Notes: generated from the letters alone by a model not told the origin. DNA of 64,000 bases from Bacillus sp. SA1-12 (GCF_000981385.1 NZ_LATZ01000005.1:124001-188000); one strand, 5' to 3'; positions 25,560 through 33,843 are shown, counted from the stretch's first letter. A program made the numbers and translations.

Positions 25560-26141
25560 TTATTTCGCCTCAAATGCCCAATTAAGCTTTAATTGATCGC
25601 CTTGGAATTGGTTTTGATCTTCCTCATTATCAACAAACTCGAATTCGACATACATCGTATCCTTTGAACCAGCTGGTAATCCGCTTTGTTCATTATCAAA
25701 GCCAATAACCTTTTTCTCAACAGCATCTGGTGTCATTTGTTGTAAATCATATAGAGTTGTTGAATAAATGATGTCATTATAGCCAGTTTCTTCAGACTTA
25801 TCACTGTTTTCAAGGAAGTTTACGCGGATATGCTTACCAAAATCATCGGTATTGTCGCCCATTGCATCAACTACTTCATAACTTGTTTTGATCAGTACCT
25901 CAGTGATATCAAGTGAACCATTATTCACAATATCAAAGGCACGAATCTCCCAGCTGCCTGGTTTTAAATTATTTACATCAATCACCACTTCTGGATCAAC
26001 TGCAAGATCCAATGTTCCAGCTGCAAATGTATTATTCGTTTCTGCTGTATCACTAAAGTAAGCAAACGTTCCTCCGCTGATTAATCCCACTCCTAAAACG
26101 GCTGTTGCTAAACCCATAGCTAATGTGCTTTTAATTCCCAT
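25560..26141 (-). CDS. camelysin/TasA-like SipW-dependent matrix protein 1
   Basis: 193 aa, first gene of the matrix operon. The signal sequence ends in SGGTFAYFSDTAE, the canonical SipW substrate motif. The mature domain shows NNTFAAGTLDLAV, NNGSLDITEVLIKTSYEV, GKHIRVNFL and FQGDQLKLNWAFEAK. The product is secreted to the surface and likely polymerises into matrix fibres. GGGAGGAAATAAAG precedes the ATG. Order matrix1-matrix2-TapA-like-sipW differs from B. subtilis tapA-sipW-tasA and from B. cereus sipW-tasA-calY. Confidence 0.9.
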   Translation of the reverse strand: MGIKSTLAMGLATAVLGVGLISGGTFAYFSDTAETNNTFAAGTLDLAVDPEVVIDVNNLKPGSWEIRAFDIVNNGSLDITEVLIKTSYEVVDAMGDNTDDFGKHIRVNFLENSDKSEETGYNDIIYSTTLYDLQQMTPDAVEKKVIGFDNEQSGLPAGSKDTMYVEFEFVDNEEDQNQFQGDQLKLNWAFEAK

Positions 26142-26248
26142 CTTTATTTCCTCCCAATTTTATTTTCTATCATGTGAAAAAAATCATAATTTAAGAAGGC
26201 TTGACCAAAAGATGTCATTTCTTATGAAGAATTTCCAAGCAATAACTA

Positions 26249-27691
26249 TTAGAGAATCGGCATCCCATGGCGCTCTAATGCAGCCGCCTCTAAACGGGAC
26301 ATTCCTTGCTCTTCAGCAAACGCAAAAAGCTTGTCAGATACTGCAGGTGCCAGGGATGCTGGTGGCTGGGCAAGTCCCATTGCACGTTGGCGCGCAGTAT
26401 TTCTGCGAGCGAATGGTCCCCAGATCGCAAAGGTAATTCCAGGTGTTTGCATATTGACGAAGAAGGTCTTTCCATCTGGTGAGAAGGTAGGACCTGCAAA
26501 TTCAGAGCCGTTCATCATATTTTCAGCAAATTTGTAGATTTTTCCTTCCGGTGTTAAGCCGATGATACGGTCATTTCCGCCGCCATCTTCTGCAATCCAA
26601 AGGTCTCCCCATGGAGTGATCGTGATATTGTCAGGCATTTCTAACTCATTTTGTGATGTAGATTCATAGAAAAGCTCAAGTGTATTTGTCGCAGGGAAAT
26701 AACGATATACACGACCAAGGTCTTGAGAGCCGGCACTTGTGTCATCAAACCAGAATGTTCCTGCAGAGAAAATCGCTCCCTCTAAGCGGCTAAATTGAAT
26801 ACAGCCTAAATCCTTTGCATCCTGCTGAGCACGCTCAGGATTTAATTTCTTCCATACGATTCCAAACTTTTGTCCGCTGTTTAACTCACCAGCAGATGAA
26901 GTTGAAATTTCATCAATCGCTGCTGCTTCAAGAATTCCGCCTTTTTGAAGTGAGCCAAGTGTTTGGCTGCGGTCATGCGGCGTAAAACGATACAGGAAGC
27001 TTGGGTTAGCATCCTCTGTTAAATACCAAATGCCAGTTGACGGATCAACCGCACATGCTTCATGAGAAAAATACCCCATATCACGAATAGGTGTTTTCGA
27101 CATTTCATTCTCTGGATCAAGCGGATTCACTTCAAAAACAAAGCCGTGGCCTAAATCGCGTGTTTCTTCACATGTTAACCAAGTGCCCCATGTGGAAGCT
27201 CCGCCAGCACAGTTACGGATTGTTCCTGAGTTGGTGACATACTCGTCAATCACTTCACGGTCAGGTGTCACAATAAGAGCTGTCGTACCGCCAGCTGCAC
27301 CTTTGCTCCAAGGATTTTTTCCGTTTACAGGATAATCAGCATTTGTTCCGTTCTCATGGTTACGTACAAGAATGGTCGTATTTTTCTCACCTTTAAACGC
27401 AGCCATTCCATCATGCATAGCAGGAACTTTGTCACCGTTATGCATAACGTCCCCTGTTGATGAAATAATCTTATAATGAAAGCCTTTTGGAAGATCAAGA
27501 ATGCCGTTTGGATCCTTTACAAGAGGACCATAGCCCCCAAATCCGCCGCTTGTGCTTCTAGTCGCTGCCATTGCTTCTGATGCACCGTTCAATGACAAAA
27601 GCCCTGTTGTTCCAAGTGTTAATGCAACCGTCCCCATTCCGCCAGCCTTCAAGAAATCACGTCTGTTTAAGCCTTTACTGTTACCATTCAC
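26249..27691 (-). CDS. PhoX-type alkaline phosphatase (DUF839), Tat-exported
   Basis: 480 aa. A Tat signal with NRRDFLKAGG is followed by a hydrophobic stretch and ASEAMAA. The body is the PhoX/DUF839 beta-propeller: NHENGTNADYP, NCAGGASTWGTWLTCEE, EVNPLDPENE, GYFSHEACAVDPSTG, LGCIQFSRLEGAIF and TPWGDLWIAEDGG. These Glu/Asp/Cys-containing loops bind the Fe/Ca cofactor in PhoX. It is exported folded and releases phosphate from phosphomonoesters. The GTG start at 27691 follows GGGAGGAATAGATT. A four-repeat Pho box lies upstream, as expected for a phosphate-starvation enzyme. Confidence 0.88.
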   Translation of the reverse strand: MNGNSKGLNRRDFLKAGGMGTVALTLGTTGLLSLNGASEAMAATRSTSGGFGGYGPLVKDPNGILDLPKGFHYKIISSTGDVMHNGDKVPAMHDGMAAFKGEKNTTILVRNHENGTNADYPVNGKNPWSKGAAGGTTALIVTPDREVIDEYVTNSGTIRNCAGGASTWGTWLTCEETRDLGHGFVFEVNPLDPENEMSKTPIRDMGYFSHEACAVDPSTGIWYLTEDANPSFLYRFTPHDRSQTLGSLQKGGILEAAAIDEISTSSAGELNSGQKFGIVWKKLNPERAQQDAKDLGCIQFSRLEGAIFSAGTFWFDDTSAGSQDLGRVYRYFPATNTLELFYESTSQNELEMPDNITITPWGDLWIAEDGGGNDRIIGLTPEGKIYKFAENMMNGSEFAGPTFSPDGKTFFVNMQTPGITFAIWGPFARRNTARQRAMGLAQPPASLAPAVSDKLFAFAEEQGMSRLEAAALERHGMPIL

Positions 27692-27769
27692 AATCTATTC
27701 CTCCCTAACAATTTTAGTCTTGAGGTCATATTCTATGAAATTTGCTCTACTAAAACGTTACCAAATGGG

Positions 27770-27808
27770 TTTGAAATCTATGTAAATTAAATGTAATTTT
27801 GTCGTTTA
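27770..27808 (-). promoter_or_regulatory. Pho box of the PhoX-type gene
   Basis: On the minus strand TAAACG (27808-27803), ATTACA (27797-27792), TTTACA (27786-27781) and TTCAAA (27775-27770) are spaced by exactly 11 bp. This matches the PhoP tandem-repeat architecture, about 80-115 bp upstream of the start codon. The -10 element is not clear. Confidence 0.65.
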
Positions 27809-27885
27809 CGATGAAAAATGAGGAGAATGGATGGTTAAAAACGGGGAAAATGGAATATTTTTTCGGACGCGTCGGTCATTAGCAT

Positions 27886-27913
27886 CATTTTCTACCATTT
27901 GTGATAGAAAATG
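27886..27913. other. 9-bp perfect inverted repeat
   Basis: CATTTTCTA (27886-27894) and TAGAAAATG (27905-27913) around 10 nt, in the divergent region between the phoX-type and reductase genes. No T-run follows. It could be an operator or weak terminator; nothing else is seen between 27814 and 28070. Confidence 0.35.
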
Positions 27914-28073
27914 AGGGTTGAAGAGACTAGGAGTTTGGTTGGATATGCAGGAAATTGGTTCTGGTGATATTAACTTAGCGTTAAGAATGTTAAGGGAATG
28001 ATTTACAAAATAGAATCGGTTCTCTCTTTTTTAATGGTTTGCCTTGCGGCTTAGTGCAAAAGTTAAAGATGGG

Positions 28074-28097
28074 AGCTGTCATTATCGGCAGCTTTTT
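28074..28097 (+). terminator. stem-loop with T-rich tail
   Basis: AGCTG (28074-28078) pairs with CAGCT (28089-28093), then TTTTCTTTTT. A short stem, plus strand, no gene upstream on that strand. It resembles the other AGCTG hairpins of the window. Confidence 0.4.
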
Positions 28098-28179
28098 CTT
28101 TTTGTGGAACGAAGCAGGTTAGCCCAACAAGAATAGAGAATTCTTTAATTTAAATACGTAGGTTTGGGGAGGAAAAAGA

Positions 28180-28749
28180 ATGTCTAATAACGATAGACCA
28201 AGAAGGATAATTTTAGATTTAGCAGTAACGTTAGATGGTTTTATTGAAGGAAAAAATGGGGAAGTTGATTGGTGCATAATGGACTCTGAAATGGACTTTA
28301 CTCATTTCTTAAATCAAATTGATACGATTTTATATGGAAGAAAAAGCTACGATTTGTGGGGTCAATTTACTCCAGAAATTGAAGATAATGAAGCTGAAAA
28401 AGAACTATGGGAACTAGTTCACAGTAAAGAGAAATATGTTTTTTCCAGTACGAAAAAAGGGAATGATACTAAAGCAAAATTCATAAATGATAATATTGTT
28501 GAAGAAGTAAATAAATTAAAGAAGAAGCCTGGTAAAGACATCTGGCTATATGGTGGAGCAAGTCTTATTACAACGTTTATCAATTTGGGGCTTGTTGATG
28601 AATTTAGATTATCTGTTCACCCTGTTATTTTGGGAGAAGGGAAACCATTGTTTATTGATATAAAAAAGAGGTTGGATTTAAAAATGGTGAAAACAAGAAC
28701 ATTCTCTTCTGGTGTTGTACAACTAATCTATCATTTGAATAGGAATTGA
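28180..28749 (+). CDS. dihydrofolate-reductase-fold protein (RibD C-terminal domain, YyaP/YwjB-like)
   Basis: 189 aa, one RibD_C/DHFR-like domain. Visible motifs: ILDLAVTLDGFIEGKNGEVD at the NADPH side, DTILYGRKSYDLW, KDIWLYGGASLITTFI (the glycine-rich nucleotide loop) and DEFRLSVHPVILGEGKPLF. This stand-alone family reduces pteridine- or flavin-like substrates; the actual substrate is unknown. GGGGAGGAAAAAGA lies directly before the ATG. Monocistronic, ending at a bidirectional terminator. Confidence 0.88.
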   Translation: MSNNDRPRRIILDLAVTLDGFIEGKNGEVDWCIMDSEMDFTHFLNQIDTILYGRKSYDLWGQFTPEIEDNEAEKELWELVHSKEKYVFSSTKKGNDTKAKFINDNIVEEVNKLKKKPGKDIWLYGGASLITTFINLGLVDEFRLSVHPVILGEGKPLFIDIKKRLDLKMVKTRTFSSGVVQLIYHLNRN

Positions 28750-28866
28750 TAAGATTTCACATCCCAAAGATAACATACACTAAAAATCATTAGGAAATAC
28801 AAGATAGTAATAGATACAAGATGGTGAAGCATTGTACGGAAACGAACGAATGTATTAGGACAAAAA

Positions 28867-28903
28867 AGGATAGATAGAGCTTTTCATTCTGCTCATCTAT
28901 CCT
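28867..28903. terminator. bidirectional terminator
   Basis: AGGATAGAT plus GAGC pairs with GCTC plus ATCTATCCT, with TTTATT on the plus side and TTTTTT on the minus side. It serves both the reductase gene and the convergent small gene at 28911-29078. Confidence 0.75.
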
Positions 28904-28910
28904 TTATTCA

Positions 28911-29078
28911 TCAAGATGCTTTTTTCCCACATAGTTCTTCAAGCTTTATATTATGATAGTCTAATTTATTTTTTAACTTAGCTCTTAATTCATGATCAAG
29001 GCAGCTTTCAATTAATTCTTTGTGATAATTTCTTCTTAAATAATGCCAGCCATACTTCAATTTAGATAGCAAAGACAT
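28911..29078 (-). CDS. small conserved-looking basic protein, 55 aa
   Basis: Starts MSLLSKLKYGWHYLRRNYHK and ends ELCGKKAS; helical, basic, with two Cys and a His-rich middle. AGGAGGCGG lies about 9 nt before the ATG at 29078 and a terminator follows the stop, so it is a complete gene. I recognise the type as a short cytosolic Bacillus protein but cannot name it. Upstream, TTGACA overlaps a cre-like site (29122-29136), with TAAAAT as a possible -10 at a short 15-nt spacing. This suggests CcpA repression in good carbon sources. Confidence 0.65.
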   Translation of the reverse strand: MSLLSKLKYGWHYLRRNYHKELIESCLDHELRAKLKNKLDYHNIKLEELCGKKAS

Positions 29079-29110
29079 GAATAGCCGCCTCCTAATCTAT
29101 TATTATTTTC

Positions 29111-29137
29111 ATTTTACAGGCGTGGAAACGCTGTCAA
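29111..29137 (-). promoter_or_regulatory. promoter overlapped by cre-like site
   Basis: GTGGAAACGCTGTCA (29122-29136) matches the CcpA consensus except for the first base, and overlaps a TTGACA -35 (29137-29132) whose likely -10 is TAAAAT (29116-29111). Binding there would block the promoter of the 55-aa gene. Confidence 0.45.
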
Positions 29138-29191
29138 AAGTGTGGGATGGACTATTTTCAACGTGTTACTTTGTGTTGATATGTTCGTCTG

Positions 29192-29208
29192 CAGATCACT
29201 CTGATCTG
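29192..29208. other. short perfect inverted repeat upstream of HTH gene
   Basis: CAGATCA, CTC, TGATCTG: a 7-bp stem with a 3-nt loop, about 200 bp upstream of the 146-aa gene. It is a possible operator. The rest of 29140-29404 shows no gene. Confidence 0.3.
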
Positions 29209-29404
29209 TCCAAATCATACTTTTTTAGTAGAAAGGATATATCCAACGGGAAGAGCGCTTTGCAAAACCATTCACATTGTTTAATGGTCTTTCCTTGTGA
29301 GAGTGAGTCTTGTCAATGTATTATTCTGTTTTGTATCCTAAGGAATAAATTTCAAATCCCCTCATAAAACATAATATGTAAATAAAAATGATCGGGGGTA
29401 TCTT

Positions 29405-29845
29405 ATGAAGAAAAACTACCATCTGGATCCTGGGTATGTGACCGTACCTGAGGCAAATAAGATTGTCTTACGTATACTTAGAATCGTTAATCAGCATGAT
29501 AAATCTCATTACAATAAAATACTTGAAGGTGCGAAAAAGGGATTGTTTGGAGGTAAAAAACACGGTACACGCATGTATCAAGTTCGCAAAGAGGATATTA
29601 TTCAATATGCTGAAAAATGCTTGCAAAGTGAACAATTGCAATTGTTTGACCTCGAGCTTGGAATTAGTTTAAACGATATTGAAGCACAACAAAAGCTGCC
29701 TTTCATCGATGAAAGTACAGCGAGCAATATTCATTACTATTTAAGATATTTAAAATTTCATGGAATTATTACAGAAGAGGCTTATTTAAAGGGAGAGAAA
29801 ATTCTCGTCCTGCGGTTAAATATGAATAGTCTTTCTCCGAAATAA
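29405..29845 (+). CDS. excisionase-like/HTH small protein, function unknown
   Basis: 146 aa. The N-terminal half resembles a MerR/excisionase-type winged helix: YVTVPEANKIVLRILRI, then GTRMYQVRKEDIIQYAEK, the usual strand-wing-helix ending with an aromatic residue before the recognition helix. The C-terminal half (QKLPFIDESTASNIHYYLRY onward) is unrecognised. It may bind DNA; no partner genes indicate a target. GGGGGTATCTT precedes the ATG. Confidence 0.6.
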   Translation: MKKNYHLDPGYVTVPEANKIVLRILRIVNQHDKSHYNKILEGAKKGLFGGKKHGTRMYQVRKEDIIQYAEKCLQSEQLQLFDLELGISLNDIEAQQKLPFIDESTASNIHYYLRYLKFHGIITEEAYLKGEKILVLRLNMNSLSPK

Positions 29846-29863
29846 GCATAGAGATTGACCAAA

Positions 29864-30082
29864 TTAAACCCAATTTAATAATCTTCCGTACGTTCTCCAC
29901 AAAGCTAAGATCAAAACCATTAGAACTGCCGCTGTTATCAACCATGTTCGTTCAAAGATGTTGTATCCTTTCTTTCCTGCATACCATTCACATACCAGAA
30001 TAACAGCAAAGAGGATTAAGAAATCCCCAATATAGTCCAGAAAGGTCCATACAGTAAAATCTCTTATATGTTGAGACTCCAT
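29864..30082 (-). CDS. small two-helix membrane protein
   Basis: 72 aa with two transmembrane helices (FLDYIGDFLILFAVILVCEW and WLITAAVLMVLILALW) separated by a short basic loop GKKGYNIFER. AAGGAGGGGAAGGG directly precedes the ATG, supporting a real gene. Function unknown. Confidence 0.6.
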   Translation of the reverse strand: MESQHIRDFTVWTFLDYIGDFLILFAVILVCEWYAGKKGYNIFERTWLITAAVLMVLILALWRTYGRLLNWV

Positions 30083-30209
30083 CCCTTCCCCTCCTTAAGA
30101 ACATTTTTATTCGAAAAAACGATCATTAGAAGGAAAATAATAGTAAAAATAGGAACCCATGGACATTCGCCTTTCTCATTCACAAAAAATAAAGCATTTT
30201 CAACATGAA

Positions 30210-30268
30210 ATACCCCTTCATTTCCTATGAAAAAGGGTATGAATAACTATTCCCTCTCACAAGGGAAT
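30210..30268. other. two adjacent short hairpins upstream of NUMOD3 gene
   Basis: ATACCC with GGGTAT (30210-30240) and ATTCCCT with AGGGAAT (30249-30268). They lie in the divergent region between the small membrane protein and the NUMOD3/HTH gene. Possibly regulatory; no T-runs. Confidence 0.3.
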
Positions 30269-30360
30269 TTCCATAATCTGAATATTGATTAATTAATTTT
30301 GAAATTTTATTATTACTAAATACCTATGAAAAACTCATTTTGCTTTTAAAAGGTGGAGCC

Positions 30361-30714
30361 ATGAAAAACCAATCGAAGAATGAAAAAATTAGTCAAGCCA
30401 TGAAGGGATGGAAGCTCTCAGAGGAGCATAAGCTGAATTTATCCAAAGCGAAGCTGGGCCTGGCTAGATCAAGTTTAACCAAGGCAAAAATTAAAAAAAC
30501 GATGCTGGGACCTGCATATGAAACGATAAAAAGAGATCATCCATTAGTCCCAAAAACAAAAATGAGCCGGTCTCACTTAACAGCTGAGGATGTGAAGGAA
30601 ATTAGAGACCGCTACTCAAATGAAGCAACGATTTCCATACGGAAGCTAGCGGAAGAATATAAAGTGAGCAGGCACACCATTCATGCCATTGTAACTTATA
30701 AAATATGGAACTAA
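30361..30714 (+). CDS. NUMOD3-motif/HTH protein, homing-endonuclease-related without nuclease domain
   Basis: About 117 aa. The N-terminal part KISQAMKGWKLSEEHKLNLS plus KAKLG matches NUMOD3, the DNA-binding repeat found in GIY-YIG and HNH homing endonucleases. The C-terminal part LTAEDVKEIRDRYSNEATIS followed by IRKLAEEYKVSRHTIHAIV is a helix-turn-helix like those in phage HNH proteins. No GIY-YIG or HNH catalytic motif is present in or next to the gene. The ATG at 30361 follows AAAGGTGGAGCC. It is either a domesticated DNA-binding protein or the residue of a mobile endonuclease. Confidence 0.65.
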   Translation: MKNQSKNEKISQAMKGWKLSEEHKLNLSKAKLGLARSSLTKAKIKKTMLGPAYETIKRDHPLVPKTKMSRSHLTAEDVKEIRDRYSNEATISIRKLAEEYKVSRHTIHAIVTYKIWN

Positions 30715-30772
30715 GTCCTAGTTCTGCAAAACGATATGATAAAGATTTTTTATAGAAAGGCACAGATGAAAA

Positions 30773-32125
30773 GTGAAAACAGTAGTAGACCCTTTAAAAT
30801 CGCCACTTAAACCAGAGTATAAAAGGTTTTATATTCCAATCAAATCAAAGTTTATAATCAGCCATGCAGCAGCTTTTCTATGGATGTGCATTTCGATTTA
30901 TTTAGGCCTTCCTTGGCTGGAGGATTTATCTAAAATCGTATCGTTTCCAGTTGCCTTGCTTATCATTGGCGGGATCTCCTATATCCCAGGTTACTTAAAT
31001 GCCTTTCTCGTCATGAGTTTACTGTTAGACCGGCAGCCGCCTTTAAAAAATGAATTTCCTACTGATGAAATTACTGTCCTTATTGCGGCCCATAATGAGG
31101 CAGATAAAATATTTCAAACTCTTTATTATTTGGATAAACAAGACTATCAAGGAAACATGAAGGTTATTGTGATTAATAATGCCTCAACTGATCACACAGT
31201 AAAAGAAGTTCAAAGAGCAAAGAAGGAGCTTACCTTCGAGATTGATCTTCTTCACGAGGAAAAGCCTGGTAAGTTTCATGCCTTGAATCTCGCATTGCAG
31301 GCCGTACATACTCCATATGTGATTACGCTTGATGCTGATACGCTCCTGCCGAAGTCTTCCATTCGATATCTGGTCGCACGTATAAAGTCCAGCCCGGATG
31401 ATGTTTGTGCTGTTGCTGGATCTGTTCTGACAAAAAACAGCAGGGAAAATATTTGGACAAAGATACAGGAATGGGATTATTTTTTAGGAATTGCCTCAAT
31501 TAAAAGATTGCAGGGCCTCTACCAAGGTACACTTGTTGCACAAGGTGCTTATAGCCTCTATAAGACAAGCTGTGTGAAGGAAGTCGGCGGCTGGCCGAAT
31601 GCAATTGGCGAAGATATCGTGTTAACGTGGCGTTTGCTGCAAAAGCATTGGAGAGTATACTTCGAACCGCTGGCTGTAGCATTCACTGAGGTTCCAAGCT
31701 CCCTTAAACACTTCATCCGCCAGCGAGCAAGATGGGCAAGAGGCATGATTGAAGGATTGAATGAAATCAAACCCTGGAAGCAGCCGCAAGTTTATAGTAA
31801 ATATTTAACTGGAGTCAATTTAATTATGCCCTACCTAGACCTTACTTTTACTTTATGCTGGATTCCAGGACTCGTGTTGGCTTGTTTCGGTCATTACTGG
31901 ATCGTCGGGCCGATGACATTACTTGTTCTGCCATTAACTCTTTTTAGCTATGGCATTCTTTATTACTATCAAAAGCATTATGTCTTTAAGCCTTTAAATC
32001 TAAGAATCCGCAAAAATATCGCAGGGTTTGTTCTATTTGTGATAGGTTATCAAATGATAATGTCTCCTGTTTCTGTATATGGATATGTGCAGGAAGTGTT
32101 TAAGTTTAAGAGGAATTGGAAGTAA
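30773..32125 (+). CDS. membrane GT2 glycosyltransferase, PgaC/IcaA/hyaluronan-synthase-like
   Basis: 450 aa processive-type beta-glycosyltransferase. Two N-terminal transmembrane helices, then the GT2 core: ITVLIAAHNEADKI, VINNASTDHT, ITLDADTLLP (DxD), GEDIVLTWRLL and RQRARWARG (QxxRW), followed by three C-terminal helices. These D, DxD, ED and QRARW motifs mark membrane-embedded synthases making poly-GlcNAc, hyaluronan-like or glucan chains. No deacetylase or IcaD-like partner adjoins, so the polymer is unknown. Start is GTG 30773, with AAGG 12 nt before it; no in-frame ATG competes. It ends in a strong terminator. Confidence 0.85.
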   Translation: MKTVVDPLKSPLKPEYKRFYIPIKSKFIISHAAAFLWMCISIYLGLPWLEDLSKIVSFPVALLIIGGISYIPGYLNAFLVMSLLLDRQPPLKNEFPTDEITVLIAAHNEADKIFQTLYYLDKQDYQGNMKVIVINNASTDHTVKEVQRAKKELTFEIDLLHEEKPGKFHALNLALQAVHTPYVITLDADTLLPKSSIRYLVARIKSSPDDVCAVAGSVLTKNSRENIWTKIQEWDYFLGIASIKRLQGLYQGTLVAQGAYSLYKTSCVKEVGGWPNAIGEDIVLTWRLLQKHWRVYFEPLAVAFTEVPSSLKHFIRQRARWARGMIEGLNEIKPWKQPQVYSKYLTGVNLIMPYLDLTFTLCWIPGLVLACFGHYWIVGPMTLLVLPLTLFSYGILYYYQKHYVFKPLNLRIRKNIAGFVLFVIGYQMIMSPVSVYGYVQEVFKFKRNWK

Positions 32126-32132
32126 TGAAAAA

Positions 32133-32175
32133 GCTGAGCCAATGGTCTTGATAGGACAAGTGGTTCAGCTTTTTT
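32133..32175 (+). terminator. intrinsic terminator of GT2 gene (member 3 of GCTGA hairpin family)
   Basis: GCTGAGCC (32133-32140) pairs with GGTTCAGC (32162-32169), then TTTTTT. It begins 7 nt after the GT2 stop. Both arms and part of the loop (CCAATG) match the hairpin at 1461. Confidence 0.85.
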
Positions 32176-32334
32176 ATATCTTTTGTAAATTTATCGATGT
32201 GGTCTTCGTCTAAACTTCTAAATAGATTAGTTCATAAATGCTCATGATTCAATGATGATTAGCTAGCTGCTGATCATCATTCAAGTATAGTAAACGTTTG
32301 TATCCTTAAAACAGAGCCAATTGCATCTAAAAAT

Positions 32335-33036
32335 CTATTTTCCCCCGTAATAGTAATAATGTTGACCGAGCTGTTGTTTTTTTGCATTAAGGACAACACC
32401 TAGATATTTCCCATTTGCATCTACAAGCATATCTTTAGCTTTCTGGGCTAAATCAATCTCTGTTTTTCCACTATGAATAACCAGAACAGTTCCGTCACAC
32501 TTATTCGCTAGAATTTGAGCATCTGTCACAGCTAAAATGGGCGGTGTATCAAAAATAACAAAATCAAAATGTTCCTTTACACTGTCCAACAAATCATTCA
32601 TCGCCTCAGATTCTAATAATTCTGCAGGATTTGGCGGGATCGGACCACAGGACAATACAAATAAATTTTCATTTTCTGTTGACTGTATTGCTTGGTCGAT
32701 TGATGCTTCTTTTGATAGAACATTGATTAAACCAACAATATTTTCTACACGAAATGTATAATGAACAGTAGGTTTTCTCATATCAGCATCAATCACCAAA
32801 ACCTTCTTACCTTGTTGGGCGAAAACAACAGCTAAATTCGCAACTGTTGTGGATTTTCCTTCCATTGGATTTGATGAAGTTACCATTAATGTTTTAATTT
32901 TTTGATCAACTGTAGAATATTGTATATTCGTCCGAATGGTTCGATACTGTTCTGAAACTGGGGATTTCGGATTAGTCATAGTAATTAAGTTTCGGGAAAG
33001 ATTTCTTAGTTGAGACCCAAATTTCTTACGCGCCAT
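32335..33036 (-). CDS. CpsD/CapB-family tyrosine autokinase (second copy)
   Basis: About 233 aa bacterial tyrosine kinase controlling polysaccharide polymerisation. Walker A variant SSNPMEGKSTT, Walker A' VLVIDADMRKP, Walker B FVIFDTPP, and the C-terminal autophosphorylated cluster HYYYYGGK. It needs the cytosolic tail of the chain-length protein encoded just upstream, with which it overlaps by 11 nt. The ATG at 33036 is preferred over the TTG at 33051. It is paralogous to the 46572-47273 copy, in the same gene arrangement, yet sits at the far end of the EPS locus. No phosphatase gene accompanies this pair. Confidence 0.92.
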   Translation of the reverse strand: MARKKFGSQLRNLSRNLITMTNPKSPVSEQYRTIRTNIQYSTVDQKIKTLMVTSSNPMEGKSTTVANLAVVFAQQGKKVLVIDADMRKPTVHYTFRVENIVGLINVLSKEASIDQAIQSTENENLFVLSCGPIPPNPAELLESEAMNDLLDSVKEHFDFVIFDTPPILAVTDAQILANKCDGTVLVIHSGKTEIDLAQKAKDMLVDANGKYLGVVLNAKKQQLGQHYYYYGGK

Positions 33037-33766
33037 GAGATTCCCCCCCAACTCTTTGTTTTACCATTTTTGAAGAACTTGCTTTTCCATTTTCTTCTTC
33101 ACTTTTAATCAATATTATCGATCCCAATACTGGGGAATCTAAATACTTCTCAACATCTTGTTCATTTTTTACCGTGTTATCTAATGCATTTAGCAAAAAG
33201 GCTATTCCTGTTCCTGCCATTAGACCTACAACAAATGCAATAGCCGTGTTAAGTGCAGGATTTGGTTTAACCTGAATTCCTAATTCAGCCTTTGATAGAA
33301 TATTAACGTTATCAACATTCATAATAGTAACCAGTTCACGTTGAAAAACAGATGCTACTGTATTTGCAATATCCCTAGCTAAAGCAGGATCAGTATCATT
33401 TACCGTAACCAATAAAATTTGTGATTCGTTTTTCGTTGTGACCGTTATTTGCTCAGTTAAATCTCGGTCTAAACCTAATTCATTTGCAACTTCCTCTAAA
33501 ATAACAGGACTTTTAATAATCTCGTTATACGTATTAATGATTTGTGTATTCATTGAAATATCGTTTGGATTGATGACGTTCTGTTCTGACTTAGGTTTAA
33601 CGAGAAGTTGTGTAGTAGTCTGGTAGACGGGTGTTAAGACGAAGTAGCTTATTATTCCACATGTGATCGTTGCTATAAACGTTGTGATAATGATGATCCA
33701 GATGCGTTTTTTTATAATTTGCAGCAACTCTCGCAAACTTATTTCTTCTTCTATTGCTTCCTTCAT
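33026..33766 (-). CDS. polysaccharide chain-length modulator/kinase activator, YveK/EpsA-like (second copy)
   Basis: About 246 aa Wzz-family protein with two transmembrane helices (IWIIIITTFIATITCGIISY and the second near residues 175-197) flanking an extracellular helical domain. The N-terminal motif ISLRELLQIIKKR is typical of the Gram-positive class. The cytosolic tail after the second helix activates the kinase. The ATG at 33766 with GGAGGTAACA is used; the longer reading lacks a site. Its promoter region carries two perfect Spo0A boxes. Confidence 0.9.
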   Translation of the reverse strand: MKEAIEEEISLRELLQIIKKRIWIIIITTFIATITCGIISYFVLTPVYQTTTQLLVKPKSEQNVINPNDISMNTQIINTYNEIIKSPVILEEVANELGLDRDLTEQITVTTKNESQILLVTVNDTDPALARDIANTVASVFQRELVTIMNVDNVNILSKAELGIQVKPNPALNTAIAFVVGLMAGTGIAFLLNALDNTVKNEQDVEKYLDSPVLGSIILIKSEEENGKASSSKMVKQRVGGESHGA

Positions 33767-33843
33767 TGTTACCTCCAAATATCTATATAAATTTTTATCC
33801 TTAGTACTTTTGTCCAACTTACGAAAAAATACCAACAGTTGTA

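Noticed and set aside
29077..29367. Plus-strand 96-codon ORF
   Set aside because: No ribosome site at its start, unlikely composition, and it covers the promoter region of the better supported 55-aa gene on the other strand.
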